DNA of 64,000 nucleotides from Desulfitobacterium_A nosdiversum (GTDB lineage: Bacteria; Bacillota; Desulfitobacteriia; Desulfitobacteriales; Desulfitobacteriaceae). The DNA lies in the NCBI RefSeq assembly GCF_049860565.1, contig NZ_CP172056.1, forward strand, positions 1,054,001 to 1,118,000. The letters run 5' to 3'. The notes below the pieces were generated by a model, which had not been told where the DNA came from, did not search any database, and saw only the letters and a program-made list of their open reading frames with translations. Position numbers and translations under genes: made by a program. Below are positions 1 through 8,213 of this stretch, one piece after another (within the stretch, counting starts at the first letter, position 1; each line of letters begins with the position of its first letter).

Positions 1-2
1 CG

Positions 3-482
3 TGGTGTGACACAGCATATTCCTTTGACTTAGCAAAAGCGCGGTGGATGAATACCAAAGAAATCATTAACGAAATTAAAATGCCTCATCAGCATATTGT
101 AATTACCGGAGGAGAACCCACTTTATACGATCTTGGATCTTTAGTTCAAGAGCTGCATAAGAGGGGGAAATATGTTGCCGTAGAAACGAATGGGACAAAT
201 CCAGTCCCTGATGAATGGGGTATAGATTGGATTACAGCATCGCCTAAGCCTGGTAATGAATATGCTTTAGCCTGTCGGGCGGATGAGCTTAAATATGTTG
301 TTGATGATAAGTTCAAAGTTGAGTATATAAATCAGCGGGCAGTGCCTGAAGGAAGGGTTTTCCTTCAGGTCGAAAGTGGACGTCCGGAATCAGCCCAAAA
401 AGCATATGATTTGATTCAGCACTATCCTGAACGTTGCTTACGGTTAGGGATACAACTGCATAAGGTTCTTAAAGTAAGGTAA
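3..482 (+). CDS. queE: 7-carboxy-7-deazaguanine synthase QueE (5'-truncated by window edge)
   Basis: This is the C-terminal part of a radical SAM enzyme that converts 6-carboxytetrahydropterin to 7-carboxy-7-deazaguanine in queuosine/preQ0 synthesis. The open frame already runs at the window edge: the first residues read W-C-D-T-A-Y-S, where the Cys is the last cysteine of the CxxxCxxC-DT iron-sulfur motif typical of QueE. The first internal ATG is at 48, so it is not the true start. The ITGGEPTLY segment (SAM-binding GGE motif) and the C-terminal RLGIQLHKVL match the family end. The upstream cysteines and promoter are outside the window. It is followed by a hairpin and a convergent gene. Confidence 0.9.
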   Translation, partial: WCDTAYSFDLAKARWMNTKEIINEIKMPHQHIVITGGEPTLYDLGSLVQELHKRGKYVAVETNGTNPVPDEWGIDWITASPKPGNEYALACRADELKYVVDDKFKVEYINQRAVPEGRVFLQVESGRPESAQKAYDLIQHYPERCLRLGIQLHKVLKVR

Positions 483-531
483 CAAAAACGGCAATAGGTG
501 TAAAGCAAAATACGCCAATTGCCGTTCTTGT
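483..531. terminator. hairpin between convergent genes (possible bidirectional terminator)
   Basis: A 9-bp inverted repeat, AACGGCAAT at 487-495 and ATTGCCGTT at 518-526, lies between queE and the convergent zinc-ribbon gene. Flanking A and T runs could let it work in both directions. The loop is long (22 nt), so efficiency is uncertain. Confidence 0.4.
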
Positions 532-923
532 TATGTTCTTTTGACAAACTGAGTTCTGCATTTTGGGCAGGTAATACGAATGTTTCCTTTACCTTTGGGA
601 ACTCGGACTTTCTGTTTACAGCTTGGGCATTGGAAATAACGGTGATCTTTGATGTCCTTAATTCTGCTAAAATTGCGGTTAAACCAACTCTTAAAGGGAT
701 ACCACCAGACTAAGAACTTTCGGTTTTCTTCACGTCGTTTAACTATATTGCGTGAAAAAATCCTGAAATAGCAGATAGCGAGCGGGGCGAGTGCTATGAG
801 ATTGAGCCAATTGACCCTAATAACTTCAGCAGCTAGAGAAAAAGGAAGATAGACAATCAGCAAGGCTATAGACAATTGATCTATTCCGTAGCGACCGATC
901 ATAATTTTTTTTAGCCAATTCAT
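531..923 (-). CDS. small membrane protein with C-terminal zinc ribbon
   Basis: This 130-residue protein has two closely spaced hydrophobic segments (roughly residues 17-35 and 39-55), a basic linker, and a C-terminal CPSC...CPKC pair of about 25 residues that looks like a zinc ribbon (FQCPSCKQKV and ITCPKCRTQF). The arrangement suggests a membrane-anchored protein with a cytosolic metal-binding knuckle. I do not recognise a named family and assign no function. A GGGAG Shine-Dalgarno precedes the ATG. It is convergent with queE and lies just upstream, in the same direction, of nothing else; the next gene upstream on this strand is the glycosyltransferase. Confidence 0.7.
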   Translation of the reverse strand: MNWLKKIMIGRYGIDQLSIALLIVYLPFSLAAEVIRVNWLNLIALAPLAICYFRIFSRNIVKRREENRKFLVWWYPFKSWFNRNFSRIKDIKDHRYFQCPSCKQKVRVPKGKGNIRITCPKCRTQFVKRT

Positions 924-964
924 TTAATAAGCTCCCTTGTATTCGATGAATTAAGAATGGATGA

Positions 965-2113
965 TTAGTGTATTTGTTTGCTTTTTTTTTCCTGTGCTTT
1001 GATTGTGTTAATTAAAAAGCTGCATAAAGTTTGAGTCGAGTTGGGGCGGGCTAAGCTTTTCATGGCTTCTTGAATATTTTTTCGCCGTTCGGGAGATTCC
1101 AGCAGGAGATGGAGGGCATCATCAATTGAAAATGTTTTGGAGACATAAAAGGAAGCGCCGTTGTTCAGGAGAAATTCAACGTTGCGGTTTTCTACACCAG
1201 GCAACTGATCAATTATGATCATGGGAAGACCTTTGGCCAGGGCTTCGGAGGTCGTAATTCCCCCGGGCTTTGAAAGAATACAATCGCAAGCATCCATTAA
1301 GATATCCACATTATCGACGTATCCGTATACTTTAATTTTCTTTTGAGTTGATTTTTCCTTTATCTTTTTATAGAGACTTTTATTATTGCCGCAGATAACA
1401 AAAAGCTGTAAATCGAATGGACTTTTATCGAGTTCATCAATGTACTTGTCAATGTTGCCAAACCCCATGCCCCCACCCATGATCAGTACATTGATGGGGC
1501 CGGCATCGACTTCAAGCAGCGAGCAGGCCTCAGTCTTTGTTTTCTTTACGGAGAACTTTTCAGCAATGGGTATTCCGAAGGGTAAAACACGGTCCGAAGT
1601 AATACCGCGTTTTCTTAACTGAGGGTTTAATAATTTGCTTCCAACAACGATATATTCAAAATGCTCTACATCTTCCCAATAGGTTTGTACAGTAAAATCT
1701 GTAATAATTCCAATGGCGGTCGCGGTTATTTTTTCTTTTTCCTTCAAGACATCAACGACCTGCGCTGCATATACCTGCGTACAAATAATGACATCAGGGT
1801 TATACTCTCTAATGACTTTATAAAGCTTCGAGGCAAGGACTTGGTTTTTAACATGACTGATAGAGTATTCAGAGGTGACATCTCTTTTTTGATTCAGGTC
1901 ATAAAGATCTGAGGCGAAATCCTTGACTAAGCTTATGGATTTCATGGAAAGGTAAAACCCCTTTGAGATAATATCCTTAAGCAGGGGCTGAATATTTTCG
2001 TAGAGATCGAGAACGACATTATCAATGTGCTGTTTATCTAAGCAGCTTGAAATGGCTTGGGCAACCGCGTTATGTCCGTTTCCCAACGGGGTTGTAATAA
2101 TGACGACTTTCAA
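965..2113 (-). CDS. MGDG synthase/UgtP-like glycosyltransferase (diacylglycerol glycosyltransferase family)
   Basis: This is a GT28-type glycosyltransferase of the MGDG-synthase/UgtP group, which transfers sugar from a UDP-sugar to diacylglycerol at the membrane face. The N-terminus MKVVIITTPLGNGHN is the typical acceptor-domain start of the family. The C-terminal half holds the nucleotide-sugar site (MGGGMGFGN, then LSKPGGITTSEALAKGLP). The start is a TTG at 2113, preceded by GGGAGGT with 9-nt spacing. The open frame extends to 2359, but that extension encodes sequence of a repeat element (an MREAT peptide) rather than protein of this family. The product is about 382 residues, as expected. 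The exact acceptor is not visible from sequence. Confidence 0.82.
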   Translation of the reverse strand: MKVVIITTPLGNGHNAVAQAISSCLDKQHIDNVVLDLYENIQPLLKDIISKGFYLSMKSISLVKDFASDLYDLNQKRDVTSEYSISHVKNQVLASKLYKVIREYNPDVIICTQVYAAQVVDVLKEKEKITATAIGIITDFTVQTYWEDVEHFEYIVVGSKLLNPQLRKRGITSDRVLPFGIPIAEKFSVKKTKTEACSLLEVDAGPINVLIMGGGMGFGNIDKYIDELDKSPFDLQLFVICGNNKSLYKKIKEKSTQKKIKVYGYVDNVDILMDACDCILSKPGGITTSEALAKGLPMIIIDQLPGVENRNVEFLLNNGASFYVSKTFSIDDALHLLLESPERRKNIQEAMKSLARPNSTQTLCSFLINTIKAQEKKSKQIH

Positions 2114-2143
2114 AGTATATATACCTCCCATAAAACAAAGCCG

Positions 2144-2619
2144 AGAAAAAAGACCTGTAAGCGTAGCCTCACGCATAGAAGTTAACGATTTCGCGGCGAA
2201 AGCCTCGATAGCCGTGAAGGCTATTGCACTTGTTTGAAAGGGTTTCGCGATAAAGTGCTCGATGCTTTCGTGAGGGGATCGGCGCCACTGGACTTGGCCA
2301 AACAAGTGCAATACTCTCCACTGGAGACTATCGGGAAACAAGTGCATAAGCCTTGCCACGGCTTATGGGCCTGATGTCATGGATGCAACCTTCTTCGGGC
2401 GAACAGTTTAGCGACTGTTCGGAATGCACAGGAGCAACGAACATCAGGTATTACCCTGAGGTTTGGCACGAAAGTGTCCAGTGGACATTTTCGCTCGAAG
2501 CGGCTATCTCCAAAGAATGCTTATCCCGCTGAAGATAGCTCCCTCAAAAGCAAGTGTACCAGCCCCGAAGCGCTTAGTGAAGCTGTGTGCGCGCAGCTAC
2601 ACGACCCTAAGGCATTTTA
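2144..2619. repeat. structured intergenic repeat, long copy (same family as 11349-11560)
   Basis: This 475-bp non-coding stretch fills the gap between ftsH and the glycosyltransferase. Its left end (2157-2195, containing GCGTAGCCTCACGCAT and AACGATTTCGC) and right ~85 bp (2540-2610, containing CCAGCCCCGAAGCGCTTAG) closely match both ends of the copy at 11349-11560, while the middle is different. The interior is packed with hairpins: ATTGCACTTGTTTG (2224-2237) pairs with its complement ending at 2312; CATAAGCC/GGCTTATG near 2345-2368; CCTGATGT/ACATCAGG near 2370-2448 enclosing CGAACAGT/ACTGTTCG; and GCTATCT/AGATAGC near 2503-2539. The ends are imperfect inverted repeats of each other. The right end reaches the ftsH stop codon. 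It may be a MITE or a structured RNA. Confidence 0.65.
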
Positions 2620-4443
2620 CCGCGAAAGAATAGCCATGAACTCATCTCCGGTAATGGTCTCCTTTTCTAAGAGATAACGAGCAAGTTCGTGGAGCTTATC
2701 AGTGTTTTCTTTCAAAATACCGATAGCTTTTTCATGGGCTCGTTTGATGATCGCCAGAACTTCTTCATCAATTTTAGCTGCAGTGTCTGCAGAACAGGCT
2801 AAGGAAGTATCGGTTCCAAGATACGGATTGTTCAAGGTTTCTAAGCCCATCATGTCAAAGTTTCTGCTCATGCCCATGCGGGTAACCATCGACCGTGCGA
2901 TTTTTGTGGCTTGCTCAATATCATTGGAAGCTCCGGAGGTAAAGGTGTTAAAAATCAATTCTTCTGCAGATCTGCCCCCAGTGAAGGTCGCAATTTTGTT
3001 AAACGCTTCTTCTTTGCTCATGAGTACATGCTCGCCTTCATCGACCTGCATGGTGTAACCGAGTGCGCCTGAGGTTCTGGGAATGATGGTAATCTTATGA
3101 ACGGGTGCTGAATCGGTTTGCTTCGCTGCAACGAGGGCATGCCCAATTTCGTGGTAAGCAATAATCTCTTTTTCTTTTTGCGAAATTACAGCTCCTTTCC
3201 GTTGATATCCAGCGATTACGACTTCAACGGATTCTTCTAAATCATTTTGATTAACCCGCGTTCTGTCGTTTTTGACCGCACGCAGTGCTCCTTCGTTGAT
3301 GATATTAGCCAGGTCAGCACCGGATGCGCCTGAAGTTGCCCGGGCAATCGCGTTGAAGTCAATATTATTCTCCATTTTTACGTTATGCGCGTGAACCTTT
3401 AAAATTGACATCCGTCCTGCAAGATCAGGAAGCTCAACAGGAATTCGGCGGTCAAATCGACCCGGTCGGAGCAAGGCTTTATCAAGGGATTCCGGACGAT
3501 TCGTTGCGGCAAGGATGACAACACCTTTTTTACCGTCAAATCCATCCATTTCTGTCAGCAGTTGATTGAGGGTTTGCTCACGCTCATCATTGCCGCCGAA
3601 ATTACCGTTGCCTCGTTTTTTGCCAATGGTATCAATTTCATCAATGAAGACAATGCAGGGAGCCTTTTCATTCGCTTGTTGAAATAAATCACGCACTTTA
3701 GCTGCGCCCATGCCGACGAACATCTCAACAAATTCAGAGCCGGAGATCGAGAAGAAGGGAACTTTGGCTTCGCCGGCGACAGATTGAGCCAGCAGTGTTT
3801 TACCTGTTCCCGGCGGCCCAACAAGCAGAGCCCCCTTGGGCAGATTAGCTCCAATATCTGCATATTTGGCAGGGTTATGGAGAAAATCGACGATTTCCAT
3901 TAGAGCTTCTTTAGCCTCGTCTTGACCGGCGACATCCTTGAAGGTCTTGCCGGTTTGGGCCTGAACATAGATTTTAGCCTTGCTTTTACCGAAAGACATC
4001 GCATTTATTCCACCCATACGTTTGGACATCTGGCTGGTTAAGAGCTGACCCATTGCCAAAAAGAAAGCTAAAGGCAAAATCCACGTTAATAGAAAATTCA
4101 TCAATGGGGAATTCTGTTTAGGTATAGTTTGTGAGAATTTTACACCTTTATTATGAAGCCGATTGACGAGCTCAGGGTCATTCACTAAGCCTGTAACATA
4201 ATCGACGTATTTACCGGACGTATCTTTAGCCTTAAAATTGATCTGAGAACTCTGAATATCAACTTCGCTGACAGCTCCGCTTTCAACTTGCGTTAAAAAA
4301 GTGCCGTAGTCTACTTCAGTAACCGGTTGTTTCATTAAAAGGGGAAAAACAAAGGCATTGAGCAGCATTAGGAGAATTAAGCCTATTCCATAAAAATAAA
4401 TCAAGGGCTTCTTCGGTTTATTTTTTTTATTGGGCTTTTCCAT
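2617..4443 (-). CDS. ftsH: ATP-dependent zinc metalloprotease FtsH
   Basis: This is the membrane-anchored AAA+ protease that degrades damaged or unassembled membrane proteins and some short-lived cytosolic regulators. Two transmembrane segments (about residues 12-34 and 109-130) flank a small extracytoplasmic domain. The AAA module has Walker A GPPGTGKT, Walker B VFIDEID and the second region of homology NRPESLDKALLRPGRFDRR. The zinc site is HEIGH (the usual motif is HEAGH; the Ala-to-Ile change is outside the metal ligands). At 608 residues it is at the short end for FtsH, ending soon after the protease domain. The stop codon sits on the edge of the repeat at 2144-2619. A MarR gene lies 24 bp upstream on the same strand. 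Confidence 0.96.
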   Translation of the reverse strand: MEKPNKKNKPKKPLIYFYGIGLILLMLLNAFVFPLLMKQPVTEVDYGTFLTQVESGAVSEVDIQSSQINFKAKDTSGKYVDYVTGLVNDPELVNRLHNKGVKFSQTIPKQNSPLMNFLLTWILPLAFFLAMGQLLTSQMSKRMGGINAMSFGKSKAKIYVQAQTGKTFKDVAGQDEAKEALMEIVDFLHNPAKYADIGANLPKGALLVGPPGTGKTLLAQSVAGEAKVPFFSISGSEFVEMFVGMGAAKVRDLFQQANEKAPCIVFIDEIDTIGKKRGNGNFGGNDEREQTLNQLLTEMDGFDGKKGVVILAATNRPESLDKALLRPGRFDRRIPVELPDLAGRMSILKVHAHNVKMENNIDFNAIARATSGASGADLANIINEGALRAVKNDRTRVNQNDLEESVEVVIAGYQRKGAVISQKEKEIIAYHEIGHALVAAKQTDSAPVHKITIIPRTSGALGYTMQVDEGEHVLMSKEEAFNKIATFTGGRSAEELIFNTFTSGASNDIEQATKIARSMVTRMGMSRNFDMMGLETLNNPYLGTDTSLACSADTAAKIDEEVLAIIKRAHEKAIGILKENTDKLHELARYLLEKETITGDEFMAILSR

Positions 4444-4467
4444 TATCTTTTCACTCCATTAGTTTTT

Positions 4468-4914
4468 TTAAGCTTCCTCACTCATTTCACGAATGAAGGA
4501 GCCTAATTTTTTCATACATTCAAATATTATCTGAAATTCGTCTTCACACTTGCTTCCCAAAAAAGCACCATATCTTTCTTCAAGATCTTCGCCGATTTGA
4601 TGAATAGTATTTTCCCCGATTGGGGTTAAAGCAAGTTGAACATACCGTTCATCCTCCGGATTGCGAATGCGCTGAATAAAACCGGCTTTCTCCAGCTTTT
4701 TGCACATCGAAGAAGCATTCCCCCCGGAAAGGCCGATAATACCGCCTAAGCTTCCTACAGTATGATGCCCACAATGTTTAAGTTCAATTAAAATTTGCGT
4801 TTGCAATAACGTTAAGCCATGTTTTGCAGCAATCGGACGAAAGGAATTTTCCATACACTCCGTAATCATTCGTAAAAAGTCCCAAACCTCATTTTCGAAT
4901 ACGATGCTTTTCAT
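4468..4914 (-). CDS. MarR-family transcriptional regulator
   Basis: This 148-residue winged-helix regulator dimerises and binds palindromic operators, usually repressing genes for efflux, stress or lipid functions. The helix-turn-helix lies around GSLGGIIGLSGGNASSMCKKLEKAG, followed by the wing with FIQRIRNPEDERYVQLALT. The ATG at 4914 is chosen because GGAGG precedes it by 7 nt; a longer frame reaching 4989 would overlap the promoter. It is divergent from cardiolipin synthase and directly upstream of ftsH on the same strand. Control of either neighbour is plausible but inferred only from position. The residues GNASSMCKKLEKAGFI suit DNA recognition; no ligand can be named. Confidence 0.85.
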   Translation of the reverse strand: MKSIVFENEVWDFLRMITECMENSFRPIAAKHGLTLLQTQILIELKHCGHHTVGSLGGIIGLSGGNASSMCKKLEKAGFIQRIRNPEDERYVQLALTPIGENTIHQIGEDLEERYGAFLGSKCEDEFQIIFECMKKLGSFIREMSEEA

Positions 4915-4960
4915 AGGGGACCTCCATTTATGTATGAATAATAATATATTTACTCTATAT

Positions 4961-4989
4961 ATGTTATATGTTAAAATTTTTTTTGTCAA
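4961..4989 (-). promoter_or_regulatory. sigma-A-type promoter for the marR gene
   Basis: Read on the minus strand, TTGACA (4989-4984) is followed after 17 nt by TAACAT (4966-4961), about 50 nt upstream of the MarR start codon. The AT-rich divergent region to the cardiolipin synthase gene (4915-5045) would also hold that gene's promoter and any MarR operator. Confidence 0.6.
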
Positions 4990-5045
4990 TGAAGGTGAAA
5001 TTAAGAGTGTCGTAATTTTCTCGGAAAAAATTGAGGAGTGCAGAA

Positions 5046-6581
5046 ATGAAAAAGATTTTCAGATTTTTCTCGAGCAGATTATTTTTAATAGGTGCTCCAA
5101 TCGTAATTCAGGCCCTTGTTTTAGTGATTGTTATTTGGCAGTTTACAAGTTATTTTGTCTATTTTTATGCGACCTGTACCTTGCTCAGTGTAATTGCGTT
5201 ATTAAGAATATTAACGGGTAAGAGCAATCCCGCTTATAAAATTGCCTGGATTATTCCGATTCTTCTTTTTCCCATTTTTGGCGGACTTATTTATATGCTT
5301 TTTGGGGGAAATAAATCAAGTAAGCGCATAAAACGAAAAATGGCTGAAATTCAGGAAAGGATGACTCAATCACTGGGGCAAAATGAAGCGATCCTTAAAG
5401 AAATTGAGCTTCAAAATCGAAGCATTGCCAATCAATCTCGTTATATTGAGCGATATTCTTATTGTCCGGTTTATAAGAACACTGTTTCAGAGTATCTATC
5501 CCCAGGTGAGCGTATGTTTGAGCGTTTGCTTGAGGAATTAAAAAAGGCTGAGCGTTATATTTTCCTCGAGTATTTCATCATTGAAAAAGGAATCATGTGG
5601 GATACGATCCTCGAAGTTCTTCTCGAAAAGGTGAGACAAGGAGTCGATGTTCGAGTTCTTTATGATGATGTAGGCTGTCTTCTAACTCTTCCCTATGGCT
5701 ATGACAAACAGTTGGAAAAGCTGGGGGTAAAATGCTCTGTTTTTAATCGTGTTGTACCTGTTTTGTCCTTTCATGTAAACAATCGTGATCATCGTAAAAT
5801 TGCTATTATTGATGGGTTTACAGCATTTACGGGGGGCATTAATCTAGCTGATGAATATATCAATGCCTATGAGAAGTATGGGCATTGGAAGGATTCGGCA
5901 ATTCTTATTCAGGGCGAAGCGGTTTGGAGTTTTACAGTGATGTTTTTATCCCTCTGGAATTATCAGAGGAAAACAGTGGAGGGGTATGAGCAATTTCGCC
6001 CGCTGAAACATAAGGTTAAGACATTTGCTTCTGACGGTTATGTGCAGCCGTTTACGGACAGCCCGTTAGATGAGGAATCCGTTGGCGAAACTGTTTATCT
6101 CAATTTGATCAGTAATGCAGAGCATTATATCTATATCAATACGCCATATCTTATTCTTGACTATGAGATGATTATAGCACTATGCTCTGCGGCTAAGCGA
6201 AGTGTTGATGTACGAATCATAACTCCGCATATTCCCGATAAGTGGTTTGTTCATTCTGTGACACGGGCAAATTATCAGGTGCTTGTGGAGAGCGGTGTAA
6301 AAATATATGAATATACACCCGGCTTCAATCATGCTAAATCTTTTGCGGTAGATGATGAGCTGGGTGTAGTTGGAACCATCAATTTGGATTACAGGAGTCT
6401 GTATCTGCATTTTGAATGCGGCGTCTGGATGTATCAGACGCGAAGCGTATTGCAGGTGAAAGAGGACTTCCTGAAAACCTTGGAACAATGCCAATATATT
6501 ACCCTGGATACATGCCGAAATGTTAAATTATACAAAAGGTTGGGTCGTATTATTTTAAGGGCTTTTGCTCCATTGATGTAA
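5046..6581 (+). CDS. cls: cardiolipin synthase (phospholipase D family)
   Basis: This enzyme condenses two phosphatidylglycerol molecules to cardiolipin and glycerol at the membrane. Two N-terminal transmembrane segments (about residues 10-30 and 35-60) are followed by the Firmicute signature IAWIIPILLFPIFGGLIYMLFG split across the second and third hydrophobic stretches. Two phospholipase D motifs are present: HRKIAIIDG in the first half (HxK, D) and HAKSFAVDD in the second. The ATG at 5046 is preferred because GAGGAG precedes it by 7 nt; the 511-residue length matches the family. It is monocistronic: the next gene downstream has its own promoter and T-box. Confidence 0.93.
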   Translation: MKKIFRFFSSRLFLIGAPIVIQALVLVIVIWQFTSYFVYFYATCTLLSVIALLRILTGKSNPAYKIAWIIPILLFPIFGGLIYMLFGGNKSSKRIKRKMAEIQERMTQSLGQNEAILKEIELQNRSIANQSRYIERYSYCPVYKNTVSEYLSPGERMFERLLEELKKAERYIFLEYFIIEKGIMWDTILEVLLEKVRQGVDVRVLYDDVGCLLTLPYGYDKQLEKLGVKCSVFNRVVPVLSFHVNNRDHRKIAIIDGFTAFTGGINLADEYINAYEKYGHWKDSAILIQGEAVWSFTVMFLSLWNYQRKTVEGYEQFRPLKHKVKTFASDGYVQPFTDSPLDEESVGETVYLNLISNAEHYIYINTPYLILDYEMIIALCSAAKRSVDVRIITPHIPDKWFVHSVTRANYQVLVESGVKIYEYTPGFNHAKSFAVDDELGVVGTINLDYRSLYLHFECGVWMYQTRSVLQVKEDFLKTLEQCQYITLDTCRNVKLYKRLGRIILRAFAPLM

Positions 6582-6612
6582 TACTGTATTTCTGTATTTT
6601 TTAAATAACCTA

Positions 6613-6641
6613 TTGACAGATGGAGATAAAAAAGATAAAAT
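6613..6641 (+). promoter_or_regulatory. sigma-A-type promoter of the serine operon
   Basis: TTGACA (6613-6618), a 17-nt spacer and TAAAAT (6636-6641) form a near-consensus promoter. Transcription would begin near 6648 and give a leader of about 460 nt carrying the T-box before serC. Confidence 0.75.
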
Positions 6642-6647
6642 CTACAC

Positions 6648-6892
6648 CAATAACAAATAACAAACCTCAACATGATGAAGGGAAGTTCAAGGCTTATGTT
6701 GTTTAGAGAGCTGGCGGAAGGTGCAAGTCAGTCAAACAAGCTAAAGAATTCCATCCCGGAGTGGCCAATGATGAATTGTGACGGGTTCCGCCCGATAGCG
6801 CGGACATAAGTTGGCCGATTTGGCAACATGGGTGGCAACGCGGGAATAACCTCTCGTCCCTGATAGGGATGAGAGGTTTTGTGTATTTTTAA
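6648..6892 (+). promoter_or_regulatory. T-box leader, serine type: Stem I and first antiterminator/terminator
   Basis: This is a tRNA-sensing T-box riboswitch. The AGAGAGCTGG and GGTGCAAG elements of Stem I are at about 6704-6728. The specifier loop reads GAATTCCATCCC; by alignment with the usual spacing the specifier is UCC (6750-6752), a serine codon, followed by a purine. The T-box sequence GGGTGGCAACGCGGG (about 6830-6844) carries UGGC, complementary to the GCCA end of tRNA-Ser. The first terminator hairpin is at 6851-6876, with a T-rich tail to 6890. Uncharged tRNA-Ser should promote readthrough into serC-serA. The serine identity agrees with the downstream genes. Confidence 0.85.
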
Positions 6893-6985
6893 GCACCTTT
6901 TGTCATGCCATTTAATATGGGTTAGAACTTGGGTGGCACCGTGGAAATTTTCCGCCCCAAACATTGGGGCGGATTTTGTTTAAAT
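6893..6985 (+). promoter_or_regulatory. second T-box antiterminator/terminator module (no second Stem I)
   Basis: Forty nucleotides after the first terminator there is a second T-box sequence, GGGTGGCACCGTGG (6931-6944), also with UGGC, and a second terminator CCGCCCCA/TGGGGCGG (6952-6972) followed by TTTTG and more T. The interval is too short for another Stem I with a specifier loop, so the module seems to share the upstream Stem I or to act on the acceptor end alone. Confidence 0.75.
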
Positions 6986-7109
6986 AGGGACATCCAGTTT
7001 AATACATTTAAATAAGAAATTCAAAAAGGAGGATTATTTTTTATAAAACGCTATTAAATGGATTAATAAATAATTTTTACTAAAGGGAAAAAGAGAGGAG
7101 ATTTTTAAA

Positions 7110-8192
7110 ATGGCAAGAGTATTTAATTTTTCAGCAGGCCCGGCAGTATTACCGGAAGAGGTTTTAAGAGAGGCAGCAGAAGAGATGTTGGATTATAACG
7201 GAACAGGAATGTCCGTTATGGAGATGAGCCATCGCTCAAAAGCGTTTGAACAAATTATCGGCGATGCAGAAAAAGACCTCAGAGAATTAATGAATATACC
7301 GGATAACTATAAAGTTCTCTTCCTTCAAGGAGGAGCTTCCCAACAATTTGCTATGGTTCCTATGAATTTGATGAAGAATCGAGTGGCTGATCATATTAAA
7401 ACAGGTCAATGGGCGAAAAAGGCAATCTCCGAAGGTAAAATCTATGGGAAAATCAATGTTATTGCTTCTTCTGAGGATAAGACATTTACCTATATCCCCG
7501 ATCTTAAGAATTTAAAGATTTCTGAGGATGCTGACTATGTTTACATCTGCCATAACAATACCATTTATGGTACGAAATTTCATGAATTGCCGGATACCGG
7601 GGATAAAATCTTAGTTGCCGATATGTCTTCCGACTTCCTGTCTGAACCCGTAGATGTGACGAAATACGGCCTTATTTTTGCCGGGGCTCAGAAAAATGTT
7701 GGACCGGCGGGTGTTGTAATCGTAATCATCCGCGAAGATTTGATTACGGAGGAAGTTCTTCCCGGAACGCCAACGATGCTGAAATATAAAACCCATGCTG
7801 ACAACGGTTCGCTTTATAACACTCCTCCAGCTTACGGAATCTATATTTGCGGCAAAGTGTTCAAATGGGTTAAAAAGCTGGGCGGCTTAGAAGCCATGAA
7901 AAAGAGAAATGAAGAAAAAGCAGCTATTTTGTACGATTTCCTGGATTCCAGCAAACTTTTCAAAGGAACCGTTGTTAAAAAAGACCGTTCCTTGATGAAT
8001 GTTCCTTTTGTTACCGGCAATGAAGAGTTGGATGCTAAATTTGTTAAAGAAGCTAAGGCTGTCGGATTTGAAAACCTAAAGGGTCACAGAACAGTGGGCG
8101 GAATGAGAGCAAGTATTTATAATGCGATGCCGATTGAAGGGGTTAAAGCTCTTGTTGAATTCATGAAAAAATTTGAAGCTGAAAACGCGTAA
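7110..8192 (+). CDS. serC: phosphoserine aminotransferase SerC
   Basis: This PLP enzyme converts 3-phosphohydroxypyruvate and glutamate to O-phosphoserine, the second step of the phosphorylated serine pathway. The N-terminus RVFNFSAGPAVLPEEVL is the family hallmark, and the PLP lysine is K195 in GAQKNVGPAGV. The C-terminus contains GHRTVGGMRASIYNAMP. At 360 residues it is full length. GAGAGGAG precedes the ATG. It is the first gene of the T-box-controlled serC-serA-DUF1015 operon; 21 bp separate it from serA. Expression should rise when tRNA-Ser is uncharged. Confidence 0.97.
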   Translation: MARVFNFSAGPAVLPEEVLREAAEEMLDYNGTGMSVMEMSHRSKAFEQIIGDAEKDLRELMNIPDNYKVLFLQGGASQQFAMVPMNLMKNRVADHIKTGQWAKKAISEGKIYGKINVIASSEDKTFTYIPDLKNLKISEDADYVYICHNNTIYGTKFHELPDTGDKILVADMSSDFLSEPVDVTKYGLIFAGAQKNVGPAGVVIVIIREDLITEEVLPGTPTMLKYKTHADNGSLYNTPPAYGIYICGKVFKWVKKLGGLEAMKKRNEEKAAILYDFLDSSKLFKGTVVKKDRSLMNVPFVTGNEELDAKFVKEAKAVGFENLKGHRTVGGMRASIYNAMPIEGVKALVEFMKKFEAENA

Positions 8193-8213
8193 GAGATGAA
8201 GGAGTGCTTGGAA

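Noticed and set aside
2114..2359. N-terminal extension of the glycosyltransferase reading frame
   Set aside because: It lies in the repeat element, lacks family similarity, and the TTG at 2113 has a strong ribosome site.
3555..3863. Frame of 102 codons within ftsH in another phase
   Set aside because: It overlaps the AAA domain of ftsH, which is clearly coding in its own frame.
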